Assembly: GCA_963971405.1 (NCBI GenBank)
Contig: OZ020487.1
Location: 43,249,039 to 43,313,038 of the forward strand
From: Psococerastis gibbosa
Taxonomy: Eukaryota > Arthropoda > Insecta > Psocodea > Psocidae
Direction: 5' to 3'
DNA: 64,000 nucleotides
Positions 44,702 to 56,876 of this stretch are shown here, one piece after another; positions within the stretch are counted from its first letter, which is position 1, and every line of letters begins with the position of its first letter. The notes below the pieces were generated by a model that had not been told where the DNA came from, did no database searches, and saw only the letters and a list, made by a program, of their open reading frames with translations. The translations under genes were made by a program, and so were the position numbers.

Positions 44702-46055
44702 GCATGACCTCGATGGAAGATAGATCAGTCAACTGGCCTAGAAGGCTTGGGAAGTATTTGCAAGCCTCACTGCAAGACGTTCCGCTATGGCCGTCTTGAG
44801 CTTTCTTTCCATCTCTGGCGCGTCGTTGAAAATGGTTTTGGACCTGGGAAAGTTGCGCCTATTCACATAATTCCCCCCCCCCCGGGGGGGGAGACCCTCT
44901 CTTTGGGTTAAATATTTTTTCCATACAATCGAAACCGTCGTAATGATTTGATTCAGTCGGCACATCCGCAAAAATATTATTTGCCTGTGTCCTGACCAAA
45001 GCTAAATCCGCCAATAAATGGACGTTGGATGTTCCTATTCTATCATATACAGTATATACGAGTAACACCATAACCTCTAATGAATACACTAGATACAATT
45101 GAGTTCTCAAGAAAGCAATTTACACTAGGTAGGATCACAGTCGCCACCCCCGAAAAAAAAATCCTGGCTACGGCCTCGGTAGGTGACATTTCCATTGACT
45201 GCATGTATAGCATCCCTGTTGGATTTCTCTGCGAAACAGCTCCATTCATAAACTCTTTAGCCCCCCTCCTTCACCAAAACAGTCGTCTGCTCTCTCCTCA
45301 TTTGCGACGGGTTCCATGCCCACTCGCAGAGGCGTGGTGTCTGCCCTTGCCGCGACACTACGGTCTGGCTGGCTCCTAAAAGAACAAAGAAGTAGTAGTG
45401 GACCACACACACCTTGGGGCCCTTACTTCGCTTGCGGTCCAGGGACCTTCGCAACATTTACGCCCCATTTGGGTCGAGACGACCTGGTCCCTTTCTGCGG
45501 CTTCGACTTCTTGAAGATTGCCTGCCGGGCCAGCGGTTAATAAATTAACCCGGTGTTTTTGTCTGTGGTTTCTGCGAGATGTCCGTAACGTAAATGGCAG
45601 TTTTAGTGGTACCTCCGAGCCTATTACGGCGTAGGTGCTTTTATGTGAGCCTTTAGATGAGCCGGTCTCCTTTTGCCTGACTCGTAATGGGCAGTTGAAA
45701 TACTTTTATGTTATTTTGACTTAATGTCCCTTGTTGATTAGTAGCCTGAGCATCTTCATTTCTTTTATTAAATTAGTGATTGGGTGGCCTGCTTTATTAT
45801 ATAGTGAAGACTTATTATTAATTACGTATTGAGTCGTTTATTATGCCATGAAATCACGTGAGAAATGGAAGTGGTCCAGTTATGATTGGAGAGGAAAAGA
45901 TCAGACAATGTCTGGAATTAATTTCCGACTAATCCAGTGGGGAAATATATAAGGGTCGTTTTTGCCAAGTCTGCATTTTTTCCAGAGCCAAAGAGCCTCG
46001 GTATAAGCCAGGGTTTCTTCAAGTGGGGTCCGTAGCATGTGTATCAGGAGTCCAC

Positions 46056-46691
46056 TAGAGGTGGGGCGTTACTTCTGTCACTGATTTATCACCGTGACTA
46101 CGATGGTCACTGCAACCACCCGTTCCTACCCAAAAAAAATACTGGTGATTTGTGTCACTGTCTCACTATCACCGGTTTAGGCTATATTTTAAATAGCTTT
46201 GTTTCTAATACTCCAATAGTCGCATGCAAGAGCAAGTAACTCGCTCAGGTTTAGCCTATGCACTAGGCAGTCTTAAGCGAAATTCCCCGAAATGCTTTCC
46301 GATCGTCTCACGTAAGCTAAACATAAGGTATGCCCGAGGCTGTCACCGTGACTGCTCCATATCTGGCTAGCTTTTAGTTTATATATATATATATACCGTA
46401 TCTATATTACTACTTCTTAAATTTCTTAGCATAACTAAACAAAGGAATAACCGACTTCAATTGTTAAGCGAAACGAATAAGTCTATGTAACTTGTATAAA
46501 TCACTGTCATGTAAGAGAAGTGACAGTGACTTTTGATTACTCATACCAAGATGTACCAAGATTACTTAGATAGCAGGATCAAAAGCAGTCCCTCCAGTGA
46601 CAGAAATCACCAGTATTTGTATCAGTGACTGTCGAGTCACTGGCACCGGTCACTATTGCTCCTGGAAATATCTGTCACGCCCCACCTCTTA
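46056..46691. mobile_element. Non-autonomous hAT element, 636 bp
   Basis: Perfect 8-bp duplication GAGTCCAC at 46048-46055 and 46692-46699. Inverted ends TAGAGGTGGGGCGTTAC and complement of TAAGAGGTGGGGCGTGAC. Subterminal regions repeat GTCACTG, CACCGGT and ACTGGTGATTT(G/C)TGTCACTG in inverted order, resembling transposase-binding clusters. No transposase frame, so it would need an enzyme from elsewhere. Confidence 0.9.
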
Positions 46692-47440
46692 GAGTCCACA
46701 GTATTTTAGCCTGTAAACATATTTGTTATAGGAAATTGTGTCTAAACTAAAGTGACCATCCGTTCCGATTTTTTAGGTCTGGTCCCGGATTTCTTGGGGT
46801 GTCATCCGGGGCGGTAATTTGTCCCGAATTTAATTGTATAAAATTTACTTAACGAACCATTTTGGTGACTTTTATAAAATGTTACTTCCTAAGAAAGACT
46901 TCACAACGTTCAAAGGCAGAAGCTTCATAATTATAATTTGTACTTAGTGATTATGATGTTTACATAAAACGTTCGTATCCAAGTTAGAATGTATTTTTTT
47001 TATGCATAATATAGGTCATATCCAATAGGTTAGTATATCAGTGGGGAGGTATAGTATACCCCGGCCCCCATTGGGGTCCTTTACAGTTTTGGTTAAGAAA
47101 AATATGGTTACCTTAGACTACAGGGGTCCGTGGAGTTGTTTAAATTGTGAAAGTGGTGCACAAAATTGAAGGAATCCTGGTACAAGCCTATATTTTGTTT
47201 ACCCGCTGGAACCTTTTACTCATTTACTGAGACTTTAGTTGGGAACGGCACTGACAACCCGAAAGGCCGAAACTGGTCTGGTAATTCTACCAGCTGGGAG
47301 AAGAAGGCTGAACCCCCGTTAGGGCAAGAGGAGGCTCTTTGTTATCTTAAAATACAGGGGTCCCTTTACCCTTAATGAATGAAAAAAATTTACGGCTGAA
47401 GGCAATAGCATCCTTCTTCAGTTCTTCTAGCTCTACAACC

Positions 47441-47648
47441 GGACATGTAGAGTAATGGTACAGACTCCGACTTTTCCCCGAATGGTTGTTGGTTCGAGTC
47501 CTACACTTGCTACATTTGCTGGCCATGCTTCGGAGGGCATGTAAAGCAGGCGGTCCCGGGCTTTCCTAGTTGAGTGTAAGAGAGGGCTTATAGCCCTAAC
47601 TCCGCTAGGTTGGCTTAGTAATAGAAAAAAAAGTCAATTTATTTATTT
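47441..47648 (+). mobile_element. SINE family A, full plus-strand copy
   Basis: GGACATGTAGAGTAATGGTA with a tRNA A-box arm, GTTGGTTCGAGTCCTACAC B-box, then GGCCATGCTTCGGAGGGCAT, GGCGGTCCCGGGCTTTCC, GCTTATAGCCCTAACTCCGC, and a TAATAGAAAAAAAAG tail. This copy shows the head-body-tail order used to orient the others. Confidence 0.88.
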
Positions 47649-47699
47649 ACAACCCTTGATGAGCTTTGGCCTGCTCAACAACACTCCTACAGTAGTCTC

Positions 47700-47795
47700 G
47701 GTTTTGAACGACGCTCCACCATCTACGGACTCCCAACTCGCGATGATCCGTTTCTATGTCATCCTTCTAGCGTTTTCGAGGAGGAGGCCACGGCA
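47700..47795 (-). repeat. Dispersed coding-like repeat, copy 2
   Basis: Reverse complement shares AAAACGCTAGAAGGATGACA, GCGAGTTGGGAGTCCG and GATGGTGGAGCGTC with 20060-20145; it has a stop where copy 1 is open. Confidence 0.4.
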
Positions 47796-49884
47796 TAGAC
47801 GCTATAGTAAACATGAAATGGAATCGGGAAAAAAGGATGAGCGACAGAGAATTCGGAGACACAGTTGGCATTCGAAACGATTGATAGCGTCGAAGAGGCA
47901 AACAATGTGTCAAACGAATTTAATAGCAAATTAAAAGCTCTCGCTTGCAAAACTTGGCGGCAGCTCAAGGCTGTCTAGGTCAATGCCCCCTGAATTAAAA
48001 AAAAAAAAAAAACAAGAATGCCAGCCTACCCCACTTTGAAAAATTCAAAGCAAGTCGCCTTTATTAGAATGCAGACAAAAGGCTAGACAGAGGGCGATTG
48101 CCCAATCAAGGGGAAAAAAGGAGGCCCGCAGGGCACGGAATATGGTGCAACCCGACACTTTACAAAGCTGTGCAATTTGAGCCAGATCAGGGGCAAAACG
48201 AACAAAACCTGATGAAAAGGAGGGCGAACAAGAGCAACTTGCGTATATCTCATAATAAGACGGCGCGCGGGCTGTGTGAAGAAACCGAATGAATGATTGC
48301 CCCCGGGGTGGTAAGCTAAGTAGAGGCGGTAGTATAATTTTATTTCGGAAAGCATATGGCCCTGCTGTGTGGGACTAGGGTGGCCGTAGCTCATTACTTC
48401 AAATTTGATGAGTCACAGACGAAGGACAACAAGGTCTTGGAATGCCTTCTGCTTTCCCAGGGTGAAATCCTATCGGAGGCTTTATAGATTTTTTTTTTCT
48501 CTCGAAGCCCTAACTTTTGGACGCGAAAATGATCCATTAGTCTTAGGGCCCAGGGGTTCTGAATTTTTTTTCTGTGGCTCCCTAAAAGAATTTTCAGCGT
48601 AGCATTGGCTCCCCATATACTCGCATAGGTAGGGGTATTATTAAATGCATGTATAGGTGACAACTGATTAATGTAATGAAGAAAATATCAAATTTATAAA
48701 TATCACCAACTTTTATTTCAAAAATTCACTTGCATCGTCGTCTAACCTTAAAGCTATTAAGGGCAAATCTGGCAGCACCCCCCCCCCCATAAATGGGTTT
48801 TTTGTGCAATGTGTAATTACACAAGAAATATTGAAATTTTGTCCATCGTAACTGTCGTGAAATCGTAAATTTGCAGAAACAGCCTTGCAGCCGCGGCCAT
48901 TTTCATTTACGAATCTAAAATTATAAGCATTTAGCATGCCGAATCACATAGTTAATACCCCTAATCAAGGTGGTCCAAGGGGTCCGGACCCCCTCCGAAA
49001 TAAAAGGGTTCTACACTGGATAGAATGGACATTCGTTAATAAAATACGTAAAAAAATTGGACCCCCCCCCCTCCCTTCCAAGCAAAAAAGCTGGGCACGG
49101 CCTTGCCCCTTATATCTACGTTGCACGTCCTCTCATAATATATAATGACTACGTTATACGATACTCCGCATATATAAATGAAAAAGAGAACCCGCAGGTC
49201 CACCATGGCAGTAAAAGGTATGCCAGGGGAATAGGCTACCCAGACCGTTCGCTTTACACGACAACTGTAACATATACTAAAAGAAATGATAGAATGTACC
49301 GTATGCTCTTAACTCCCCACCTTTAGTGGTGCCAGACCCTTTACGACTACAATACGATATAACAGTAAAACTGCTGAGCGGCAACCTTCAATGGGGGGGT
49401 TTTATGGGAAGCACGTCGGCCTTCCCCTTCTCCGTTGCTCCCTGCTTACCCCTCACCCCCTCCTTCACCTCGCCCTGGCTTATCGATTTCCCCCACCCCA
49501 TGTACCGTCGCGCCGCCCCTCTTGTCTACGCCGTCTGACTTTTGAAAATTAGTCATCAGACTGACTTTTTTGAATCCATATTATTTATTTTTACTTGTTT
49601 AATCTGCCGTATTGCAAATGCTCGGCAATCTTTTTGGGCCTCATGCAGCTGTTTTCTGGGAATCTCGGCTTAAAGGGAGAAATAATCTTCTGGGATCCCG
49701 GTTCTTCTTCTTCTATCGAAGATTGCCGATCATCATGGCAATTTGGACTTTGGAGACAGCTGCGCTGAAAAGGGAAGTCGTGCTCTTGCCAAACTACTTC
49801 CTCTGGTCTTTCTACCTGGATGTTCTTCTTCTCCCCGGAGCCCTCTGTCCTTCTATCTTCCCTTGGATTATTACATGCAGATGG

Positions 49885-50060
49885 CGGTACGTACTTCCAG
49901 TTGCTGCTGAGCCTCCGAGATACAATCCTTGAAGTCTACGCAGTTCCAGTGACGATGTCGACCGCAGGTGTTGACGAAACGTTAGGAAGTACGCTTTCAG
50001 AACGACCTATCATCCGGGCTTCTACTGCTTCGTCACGTGGAAGCCTTTGTAATTATATTG
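49885..50060 (+). repeat. Dispersed repeat, GACGAAACGTTTGGAAG family, copy 3
   Basis: GCTGCTGAGCCTCCGAGATA, CAATCCTTGAAGTCTACGC, GGTGTTGACGAAACGTTAGG, ACGACCTATCATCCGGGC. Collinear with 12790-12990. Confidence 0.55.
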
Positions 50061-50979
50061 CTATGCTTTTCGTTCGTCACCACTTGGCCGAAGTATGTTA
50101 GTTTCCGTTTCTTAACCATCAGCACTACTTCCTACTTGATTAGCGTCAGCAGTGTTCCTAAAAGCTCATTTCATTGTATTGATAATGATTTTGTTGCTCT
50201 ATGGAAAGACACGTTCCAGCGCTTTAGGAAAAAAGCTGTCCTATGCTTTGCTTACGCGCCAAATTTCCTTACACCGGTCTTCAACGCACAAAAATAGTCG
50301 AGACTGTTGACTCATAGGGGTACCTTAACATACGGTATTATCGGGATAGGCCTCTCCAATTATTGATTGTAAGAGTGCCTGAAATAATTGATTTCTTCTT
50401 TCCTTACTCTTGCCATTCCACACTAAAATTGCTGAGACGGGTGGCTCAGAGGGGTAACATAAAGCAAGGTATTGTTATGATAGGCCTCTTTATTTATTGC
50501 TGACAATTTGATTTCGTCTTTCTGCTCTATGTCTTTGGGGTTATCTACTGTTTTAAGCCTGACTTCCGCCATGTCCCGGCCATAACTTGTCCCCGTTTTA
50601 GCTTCAGGTTAACAAAGCAGCATATATACAGGTTCTTGTTCCAACCATCTGCTCCTCTTAACCCTTGCACTTAAATATGCTCAACATGGGTGGCACAGTG
50701 TTTATTTGGAGCGGTTCTTTTTTTCTGTTTCAACTGGTTTCCGGCCAGCTGTTAAAACTATATTATTATTTTTTTGCTTCTACTAGTTCTACTACACATG
50801 CATACGGTCGCTTCCCCTTCTCACATCACAATGTCTACTTAAGTCCCTTCGTTTTGTGGTAGAAATTGTTTCCTTTGGTGCTTCTTCTCAGTGGGGATTT
50901 CCTGTGCTATTTAAAAAAAGAATTTTTTGATTTGACAATGATAATCACCATGAGTGAATGAAGTTGGAGCGTCAGCAGT

Positions 50980-51400
50980 AGGTATTGTAGATGCTAAGCA
51001 TGCCTTCAGGCTAACATCAGTATACCTTGGTGTGGAAGGTAGAGTATTAATTCTACTTCTCTAAAAAAAATGGGTACCACTACGTTGTGGAGCATCGTAG
51101 GTACTGAGCATGACTTCAGGCTTGAGTAATAATATCTTGGAGTTGGGGGGGGGGGGGCAGTTGTCCGCACTCGGAAGTCGGGTCCTCCGCCAGTCCCCAC
51201 CTACACAAGTTCGCGCGCGCATCTTGTGACCCCCGTTCATAGCCTATTGGGGGTACGACAGTTCACAGTTGGGCATGAGTATAACTTGGGGTTGGCAGCA
51301 GAGTTAAGGGTTTCCTCCAGGTCATGGACCGATAGGTATATGTATTGTAGGCATAGAGCATGACTTGAGGTATCAGTATACGTTGGGGGCAGCGGTATTA
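50980..51400 (+). repeat. Degenerate tandem repeat, about 110-140 bp period
   Basis: A unit with (A)TTGTAGATGCTAAGCATG, a G(A/C)CTTCAGGCT word and ATCAGTATACCTTGG recurs near 50985, 51095, 51262 and 51347 with substitutions. A G tract lies at 51145-51157. Confidence 0.55.
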
Positions 51401-51875
51401 GATCGTCCTCCACGGCAAATTACGAAGCAATAAGGGGCTCCGCTCGGCCGGAGCGTCGCGTCGTCGGAGCCAGAGAGGAAACAAAATGAAATTAACCCGA
51501 TGAAGGACATGGCGTGATGCGCGAGGTTTGACTGACATGTCTGCTTCAAGGCTGCGTCCACTTTCCCTAACCTTCGTCGCCTAATAACACAAAAGACAAA
51601 CAGTGCGTTGATCCGGGGGAAAAGCAGTAGCAGTATTTATTTTTGTGTAGTAAACCTTGTCTAGATTGGATGTGACGTCATTTGCTTACAGGATCGCTTA
51701 GAATACTTAGGGTGGGGTTTCTCGTACTTGCTTAAGTTCAAATGTTAAGGATGTCCCAGCTGGTATATTGTCACTTATAGTCGGTGTGGGTTGACAACAA
51801 TTGACATATACCAATAATAGCTGAAAAATGGCATGGCAGGGCAAAGCTCAAGTAAGCATACGTAATATAAAGCAA

Positions 51876-52062
51876 GGACATGTAGAGTAGTGGTACGGAC
51901 TCTGACTTCACCCGAAAGGTTGTTCGAGTCGTACACTTCCTACATTTTCTGGCCATGCTTCGGAGGGCATGCGGTCCCGGGCCTTCGTAGTTGAATGTAA
52001 GAGAGGGCTTTATAGCCCTAACTCCGCTAGGTTGGCTTAGTAATAGGAACAATAAAAGTCCT
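51876..52062 (+). mobile_element. SINE family A copy
   Basis: GGACATGTAGAGTAGTGGTA head, GGTTGTTCGAGTCGTACAC, ATGCTTCGGAGGGCATGCGG, GCTTTATAGCCCTAACTCCG, AATAAAAG tail. A few bases are lost in the B-box and body. Confidence 0.82.
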
Positions 52063-52189
52063 TATTTAAGGTTAAAGATGAAGCCCTTCGAATAATAAGG
52101 ATCATAATAAAATCGCCTTAAATGAAAAAACAACATTTTCGCAGCGATTATTACGGCCCTCTCTTACAATTAACTGCTGTAGGGTGGGT

Positions 52190-52304
52190 CCCAACCCATC
52201 GCTTGAAAAGTATCAGTAAGGTATAGTGGCCGTCACCACTGCATTCCCGTGTCGTCCAGTATGCCTTACATATACTTTTCAAGCGATGGTGGGACCCGTG
52301 CTAG
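52190..52304. mobile_element. Fold-back element, CGCTTGAAAAGT stem, copy 1
   Basis: GGTCCCAACCCATCGCTTGA ... AAGTATCAGTAAGG is complemented by CCTTACATATACTTTTCAAG ... CGATGGTGGGACC. The loop of about 45 bp differs from copy 2. Confidence 0.7.
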
Positions 52305-52599
52305 TTTTGACTTAGTATTACTTCTACAATACATAGAACCTTACTTCTGTGGCAACTGCCAACCAAGCCCCGTCTTTTTTTTTTACTGATCCTAAGCAAA
52401 TTATGTCAGATCCAACTCAAGGTTCCACTGTATTGTGTCCTTACTATTATTGCAGCTGTATATAAGGTAAGGAAATCATCTCTGCGAGGAATACTTACGG
52501 AACTGCAGAGTACACTCGCATACCTTTCACCCCGCCCCCCATCCCTGCCTCTCCCAAAAGATCACATTAAATTTCTTTTTGTAGATATTTTTTTATTTG

Positions 52600-52748
52600 T
52601 TTTAAAAGATTCAATTGTGCATAAACAATTTAATGAATGTATCCGATTAACCTCTTCAATCGCCTCACTTGGTTCCGACCGGCGACCGCAAGGTGTGGAG
52701 TGAATCGAACAAGACAAGTACAAGCACGCTACCATCGAAGTCGCTTAT
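52600..52748 (-). mobile_element. SINE family B copy
   Basis: AAAGATTCAATTGTGCATAA, ACAATTTAATGAATGTATCC, CTTCAATCGCCTCACTTGG, GACAAGTACAAGCACGCTAC. The tRNA-like head is missing. Confidence 0.7.
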
Positions 52749-53112
52749 GATATGAAAATTGAAATGAGATATGGAGATTTTCCTCAATAATTTTGTTTAA
52801 TTATTGTCTTTTTTCTTTCCAGGTAAGAATATGACCAGTCAAAAGTTATAATTGTAATTCAGAGCCATTTTCAATTATCCAGTACCTACTTAGGTTTTTC
52901 ATATTGGCCTATTTTGGTTTACGTAAGTTAATTCTGATTGCTTTATTGTATGTTTAATCGTTGTATCTACTGTAGAATCTCTCTTAAGTTATATCGCCAA
53001 GACCGCCCGAAAATAAGGTATTGTGTGGGGTATGGGTATGCCTTAGAAAACCCCCGGGAATCCGTCATAATATGCGCACTGTGCGTTTCAGTGCAATTTC
53101 CACTACAGCTTA

Positions 53113-53178
53113 GGCGGGGATTCCAACAACGTCAATAGTGATAGTAAATGTAGTTTTGACGTTGGTGGAACCCCCGCC
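53113..53178. mobile_element. Minimal modular MITE, 66 bp
   Basis: TTA on both sides; GGCGGGGATTCCAACAACG left, CGTTGGTGGAACCCCCGCC right. The interior AGTGATAGTAAATGTAGT is the same arm word as in the 439-bp copy at 34824. Confidence 0.75.
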
Positions 53179-53239
53179 TTAAAGATTTAGCAACAGAAGC
53201 GTAGTGCTGGCAGTGCGGGAACTTCAGCCTGAGGGAAAC

Positions 53240-54118
53240 CTTATGATGGCGCCTAATCGATTTTCCCTCCTCGTCTCCCCCACTTCCTTTCGAAATCGAC
53301 GTTTAGCACAATTGAACTAGACGGGTCGGAAATTGATGTACTTGTGCAAAAAGCTTCCGACGTAAGAGCTTTCGTAGTTGCAGCCTGCAAAAGATTTCTG
53401 TCTTTGTCTAGCTCTAAACTTTGAGCTAGTCGACCTTTATTACAATACAACATAGCAGAATTTTAAAAACCTTCAGTTACTTGTGCGAGTTACTGTATAG
53501 GACTATAGGTGGTCTTGTCCTTAAGAGGTTCCCCAAGCTCCACGAGGTCACTGACTACTGAGGAAACAACACTCACATGGATTCTGAAAATGTCACTGGG
53601 TAGTCATTACTTAATCTTTTGTATGCTGTTATAGCATATAAACTTTTTCTTACTTTGAGAAGTATCTCTGTCAAGTTGTTTACTTCTCCATAGTCCATTG
53701 TGAAACTATTTATTTCGTTAGAAAATATATTGTTTAAAAGTTTCTCCAAATTTTTTTGACGGAGGGGAAATAATTGATTTGTACTTTTGTTCTCTTTCAA
53801 AGACGTAGGGCTTGGCATTTGGATGGGTCCAAGGAGGGTACAATGGTTGTTTGTTCGATTACAAGTCCCTGTTTTTTCCCGCTCTGTTTTAACAAAAGAA
53901 GGATAGTTTTTGTATTGAATAGAACGGTACATGCCATCTTCACATGCTGTGCTTCACCTTCAGGCTTCAAGTGTGTAAAAACAGAATTTTGGGTGGATTT
54001 CGGATACCTGGGTTTTACTCCACACATCGACAGTACTTTTATAATAATAATAATAATAAAATTTACGTCTTTACGGGGCGAGGAGACTTATGATGACAAT
54101 AAAGTCTTTTTTGTCTAA
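53240..54118 (-). other. Possible decayed coding region, unidentified
   Basis: Three minus-strand frames follow one another: 54027-53797, 53932-53573 (119 residues) and 53453-53253. They have more even composition than the surroundings, but I recognise no family and see no clean splice sites joining them. Confidence 0.2.
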
Positions 54119-54289
54119 CCTTTATCCTAAAAACAATACAAATTTCAAAATAGTCAACAAAGTAAAAAACTCATTTTTTTTAATATTTCCCGATATTGAG
54201 GGTGTATTGCATTTGGAGTGTAGGTGAAGTTTGAGGTATCATTGTAACTTGCCAGTAACTGCGTACAATTTCAATTCAAAAGGCTGCTT

Positions 54290-54411
54290 ACGATCGCTTG
54301 AAAAGTCTCGGTAAAGGTTAATGCACGGCCAGCGCCGTCGTTCAATGCAATATGCATGTAGGTGTTTTGCAGAATTCCTTACCTAGACTTTTCAAGCGTT
54401 CGTGGGAGGCA
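54290..54411. mobile_element. Fold-back element, CGCTTGAAAAGT stem, copy 2
   Basis: ACGATCGCTTGAAAAGTCTC GGTAAAGG at the left is complemented by CCTTACCTAGACTTTTCAAG CGTTCGTGGG at the right. The stem word is shared with 52190-52304; the loop is not. Confidence 0.7.
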
Positions 54412-54869
54412 TCACAAATGGCAGCCCATTGCGCCCCTACGGCTACCGCTCGCTGAAGGTCTTTCTTTACAGCCTGAAGACACCTTTGCCTGAAAAATCT
54501 GTAAATTTAGTCCCTGAATTTCAAAAGCCATGTTTAACGTATGAGAAGGAAATGTCAGTGGGCTTTTCTTGTAATTAAAATTATTTAAGGTTAGGCCAGG
54601 CTACTATGGCCCCTGAAAAAAATTCCCATAAATTTTGTAAATTTCGGCGCCTAATTTCGAAACCCATGTTTAACTTGTGAGAAGGAAGTGGCGTTTTCTC
54701 GTAGGTCTAAAATAATTTAAATTATCGGGAAATTTGCAATAGAAGTTCCATATAGACTAGACAGTCAATGCAGTAGCTGGTTAAGACTTTTAATTGAAGG
54801 TAATGAAACTTTGGGTATTCCAATACAAGAACCTTGTTGGTGCTTGTATTTTGTTTTAATTTGCTTTAT

Positions 54870-55075
54870 TGCTCTTCTTTAGCCTTCAGTCACATTCTAT
54901 CAATTGGTTTGCTGCAATTATTTCGCATCTTCTACTACATTCATCTCTGTTCTTTGTAGTTCTCTTGAGTTCCAATTAGCTTCGGCATCTCATATCTTAC
55001 TTGACTTGATATCTTGAATTTGCCTGCGCCGCTTCTTTGGTCGGCCCCTAGCATCGGTGTCCCTACTGCAACATG
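54870..55075 (-). pseudogene. 3' end of the RTE-like LINE, third copy
   Basis: The plus strand reads ATCAATTGGTTTGCTGCAAT, TTCTCTTGAGTTCCAATTAG, GGCATCTCATATCTTACTTGA, collinear with 8540-8680. Heavily mutated. Confidence 0.7.
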
Positions 55076-55079
55076 TACA

Positions 55080-56830
55080 CTCGTTCATAAAACTGAAGTA
55101 AGGAAAGCATTAATTGGAATAACCCCCTATTAAGCGATATAACTTTAGTCAAGAATTCACCCTTGTTAGATTTTGTAGTAAAGAGGAAAGGCTACGTACA
55201 ATTAGCACCCCAAAATTTTGCTGTTTTTATTGATTTTTTAATTAACAAAGCAAGTTATTAAAGATTTGGCTCATGTTAGTTGTAGAAGACTACTTCACAC
55301 ATCATATAATAGGAAATAATAAATTTTTTATACCTTAGTTCTTCAATAAAAACCAGTGGGGACTAAAATTTCGCGTAACCTGGGATTATTGGAAAAACTA
55401 CAAACTACAAACCCGATTATATTATAATGCACGAATGAAATGTATGTAGAATGTATTTCTCGATAAATAAAATTTACTTTACTTTACTTTTTACTTTAAT
55501 GAAATAAAAATGGAAAGTATTAAATAATGGGGTGCCAATTTTCAACGTAGCATATCCTCTTTAAGGAAGATTGTTTTTTTTTTTTTAAAATTTCCAATTT
55601 ATTCCAATCGTTATATTTATAAATTTAAAGTTTAGTCTCAAGATGACATAAGGTATAAACCGCTCGTGTTTTTTTAGGTGTTTTATGTAATATTTACTAA
55701 GATAGAATTTATTTAATTTTTTTTGAAGAAACACTGGTTTTTTTCAATTCCTGGTTGCGGCAATGTTAGTACTTAGTACAAGGTTGTTTATATTATGTAA
55801 GTCCTCCCACGCGCAACTATCTGGAGCAGGCTGTGATATTTTTGTAGGCTTGTACAGTTATTAGGTCGAAAATTTATTTTAGTAGCAATACAGTTTACAT
55901 AAGAGTTGCTGTAATGTCAAAAAAAAAATTTAAGTGCGGAGCAGGGCTTTACGCATGGGGCGACGGAGTAAAGGAAATGCCGGTATTTTTAATGCTACTA
56001 ATGTAGATACTAGATTGTAGGGGTCTTCAGTGTTCGTGTTATCGGGTTAGATGTGCTATTCAAGTTAACACACATCGTGAGTGGCCCACGGGAGTGAGTT
56101 ATGCTATATCGACATAGTAAACAACGTGGTAGTAGTCAGACGTAGCACGGGTTTAAAGAAAGTGGCAGAACTCTATTCTAGTGCCACATTTGTTTATATT
56201 TTTTGTTCACTTTGGTTATTATAATTTTAAGTTTTACGGTAATTGCTTGTGATAATTGATTATACAAATAAATTTAAATACTACAAAATTTTAAACGCGT
56301 GTTTCAAATCAATCGACTAAAACAAATATGGCGGCGGTCAAACCTGAGCTATAGCAAGCAAGGTAAATAACACGTTAACCAACTTGGAAGTGGGTTTAGG
56401 ATAGCACGCTGGTCAGCTGGTTATCGGTGTGTTAACTTAGCTTAACAGTTAACTAGGTATAACTCGATAACACAAACACTGTGAAAAGACCCCTATAGAT
56501 CCTGGTTTACAAATTACAAATGAAATGTTCCACCAACAGGGTATGTTTTCTGAAAAACCTGCAAGGTTCCGAACCTCAGAGAAGATGTATAGGAAGGATT
56601 TTAGGAATAGCTGAAAACCTTTTCTCTCTGAGGCAAACATGTTTTCTGTTGATAGGAATAATAGGGGCCGAGGTCCATCGCATCGGGGGGTTTGTTTTGC
56701 AAGGTTGCCCTTTTTTTGCTTTGAAGTTGGAACACCTGCAAGTTTCGAAGTCTTGTGTGTTTCTCTGACCGGTAATTTTTATGCCTGGTCATTTTGTCAT
56801 TGCAATATGTTAGAAATCTTTACAGGTAGG
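55080..56830. other. AT-rich intergenic or intronic stretch
   Basis: No convincing exon or family member was recognised. It holds TACTTTACTTT short tandem words near 55485 and several A/T homopolymers. Confidence 0.4.
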
Positions 56831-56838
56831 TTCAAAAG

Positions 56839-56843
56839 CGTGT

Positions 56844-56874
<31 letters not shown>

Positions 56875-56876
56875 GG
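56839..56876 (+). repeat. (GT)n microsatellite fused to a G tract
   Basis: Nine GT units run directly into about 18 G. Confidence 0.85.

Noticed and set aside
45080..45540. Frames in a GC-richer stretch, considered as a retroelement gene
   Set aside because: Several short frames on both strands, no protease, RT, integrase or gag motif seen.
47441..47515. tRNA gene
   Set aside because: A-box and B-box are present but the sequence continues into a repeated SINE body, arms do not close into a cloverleaf, and many copies exist.
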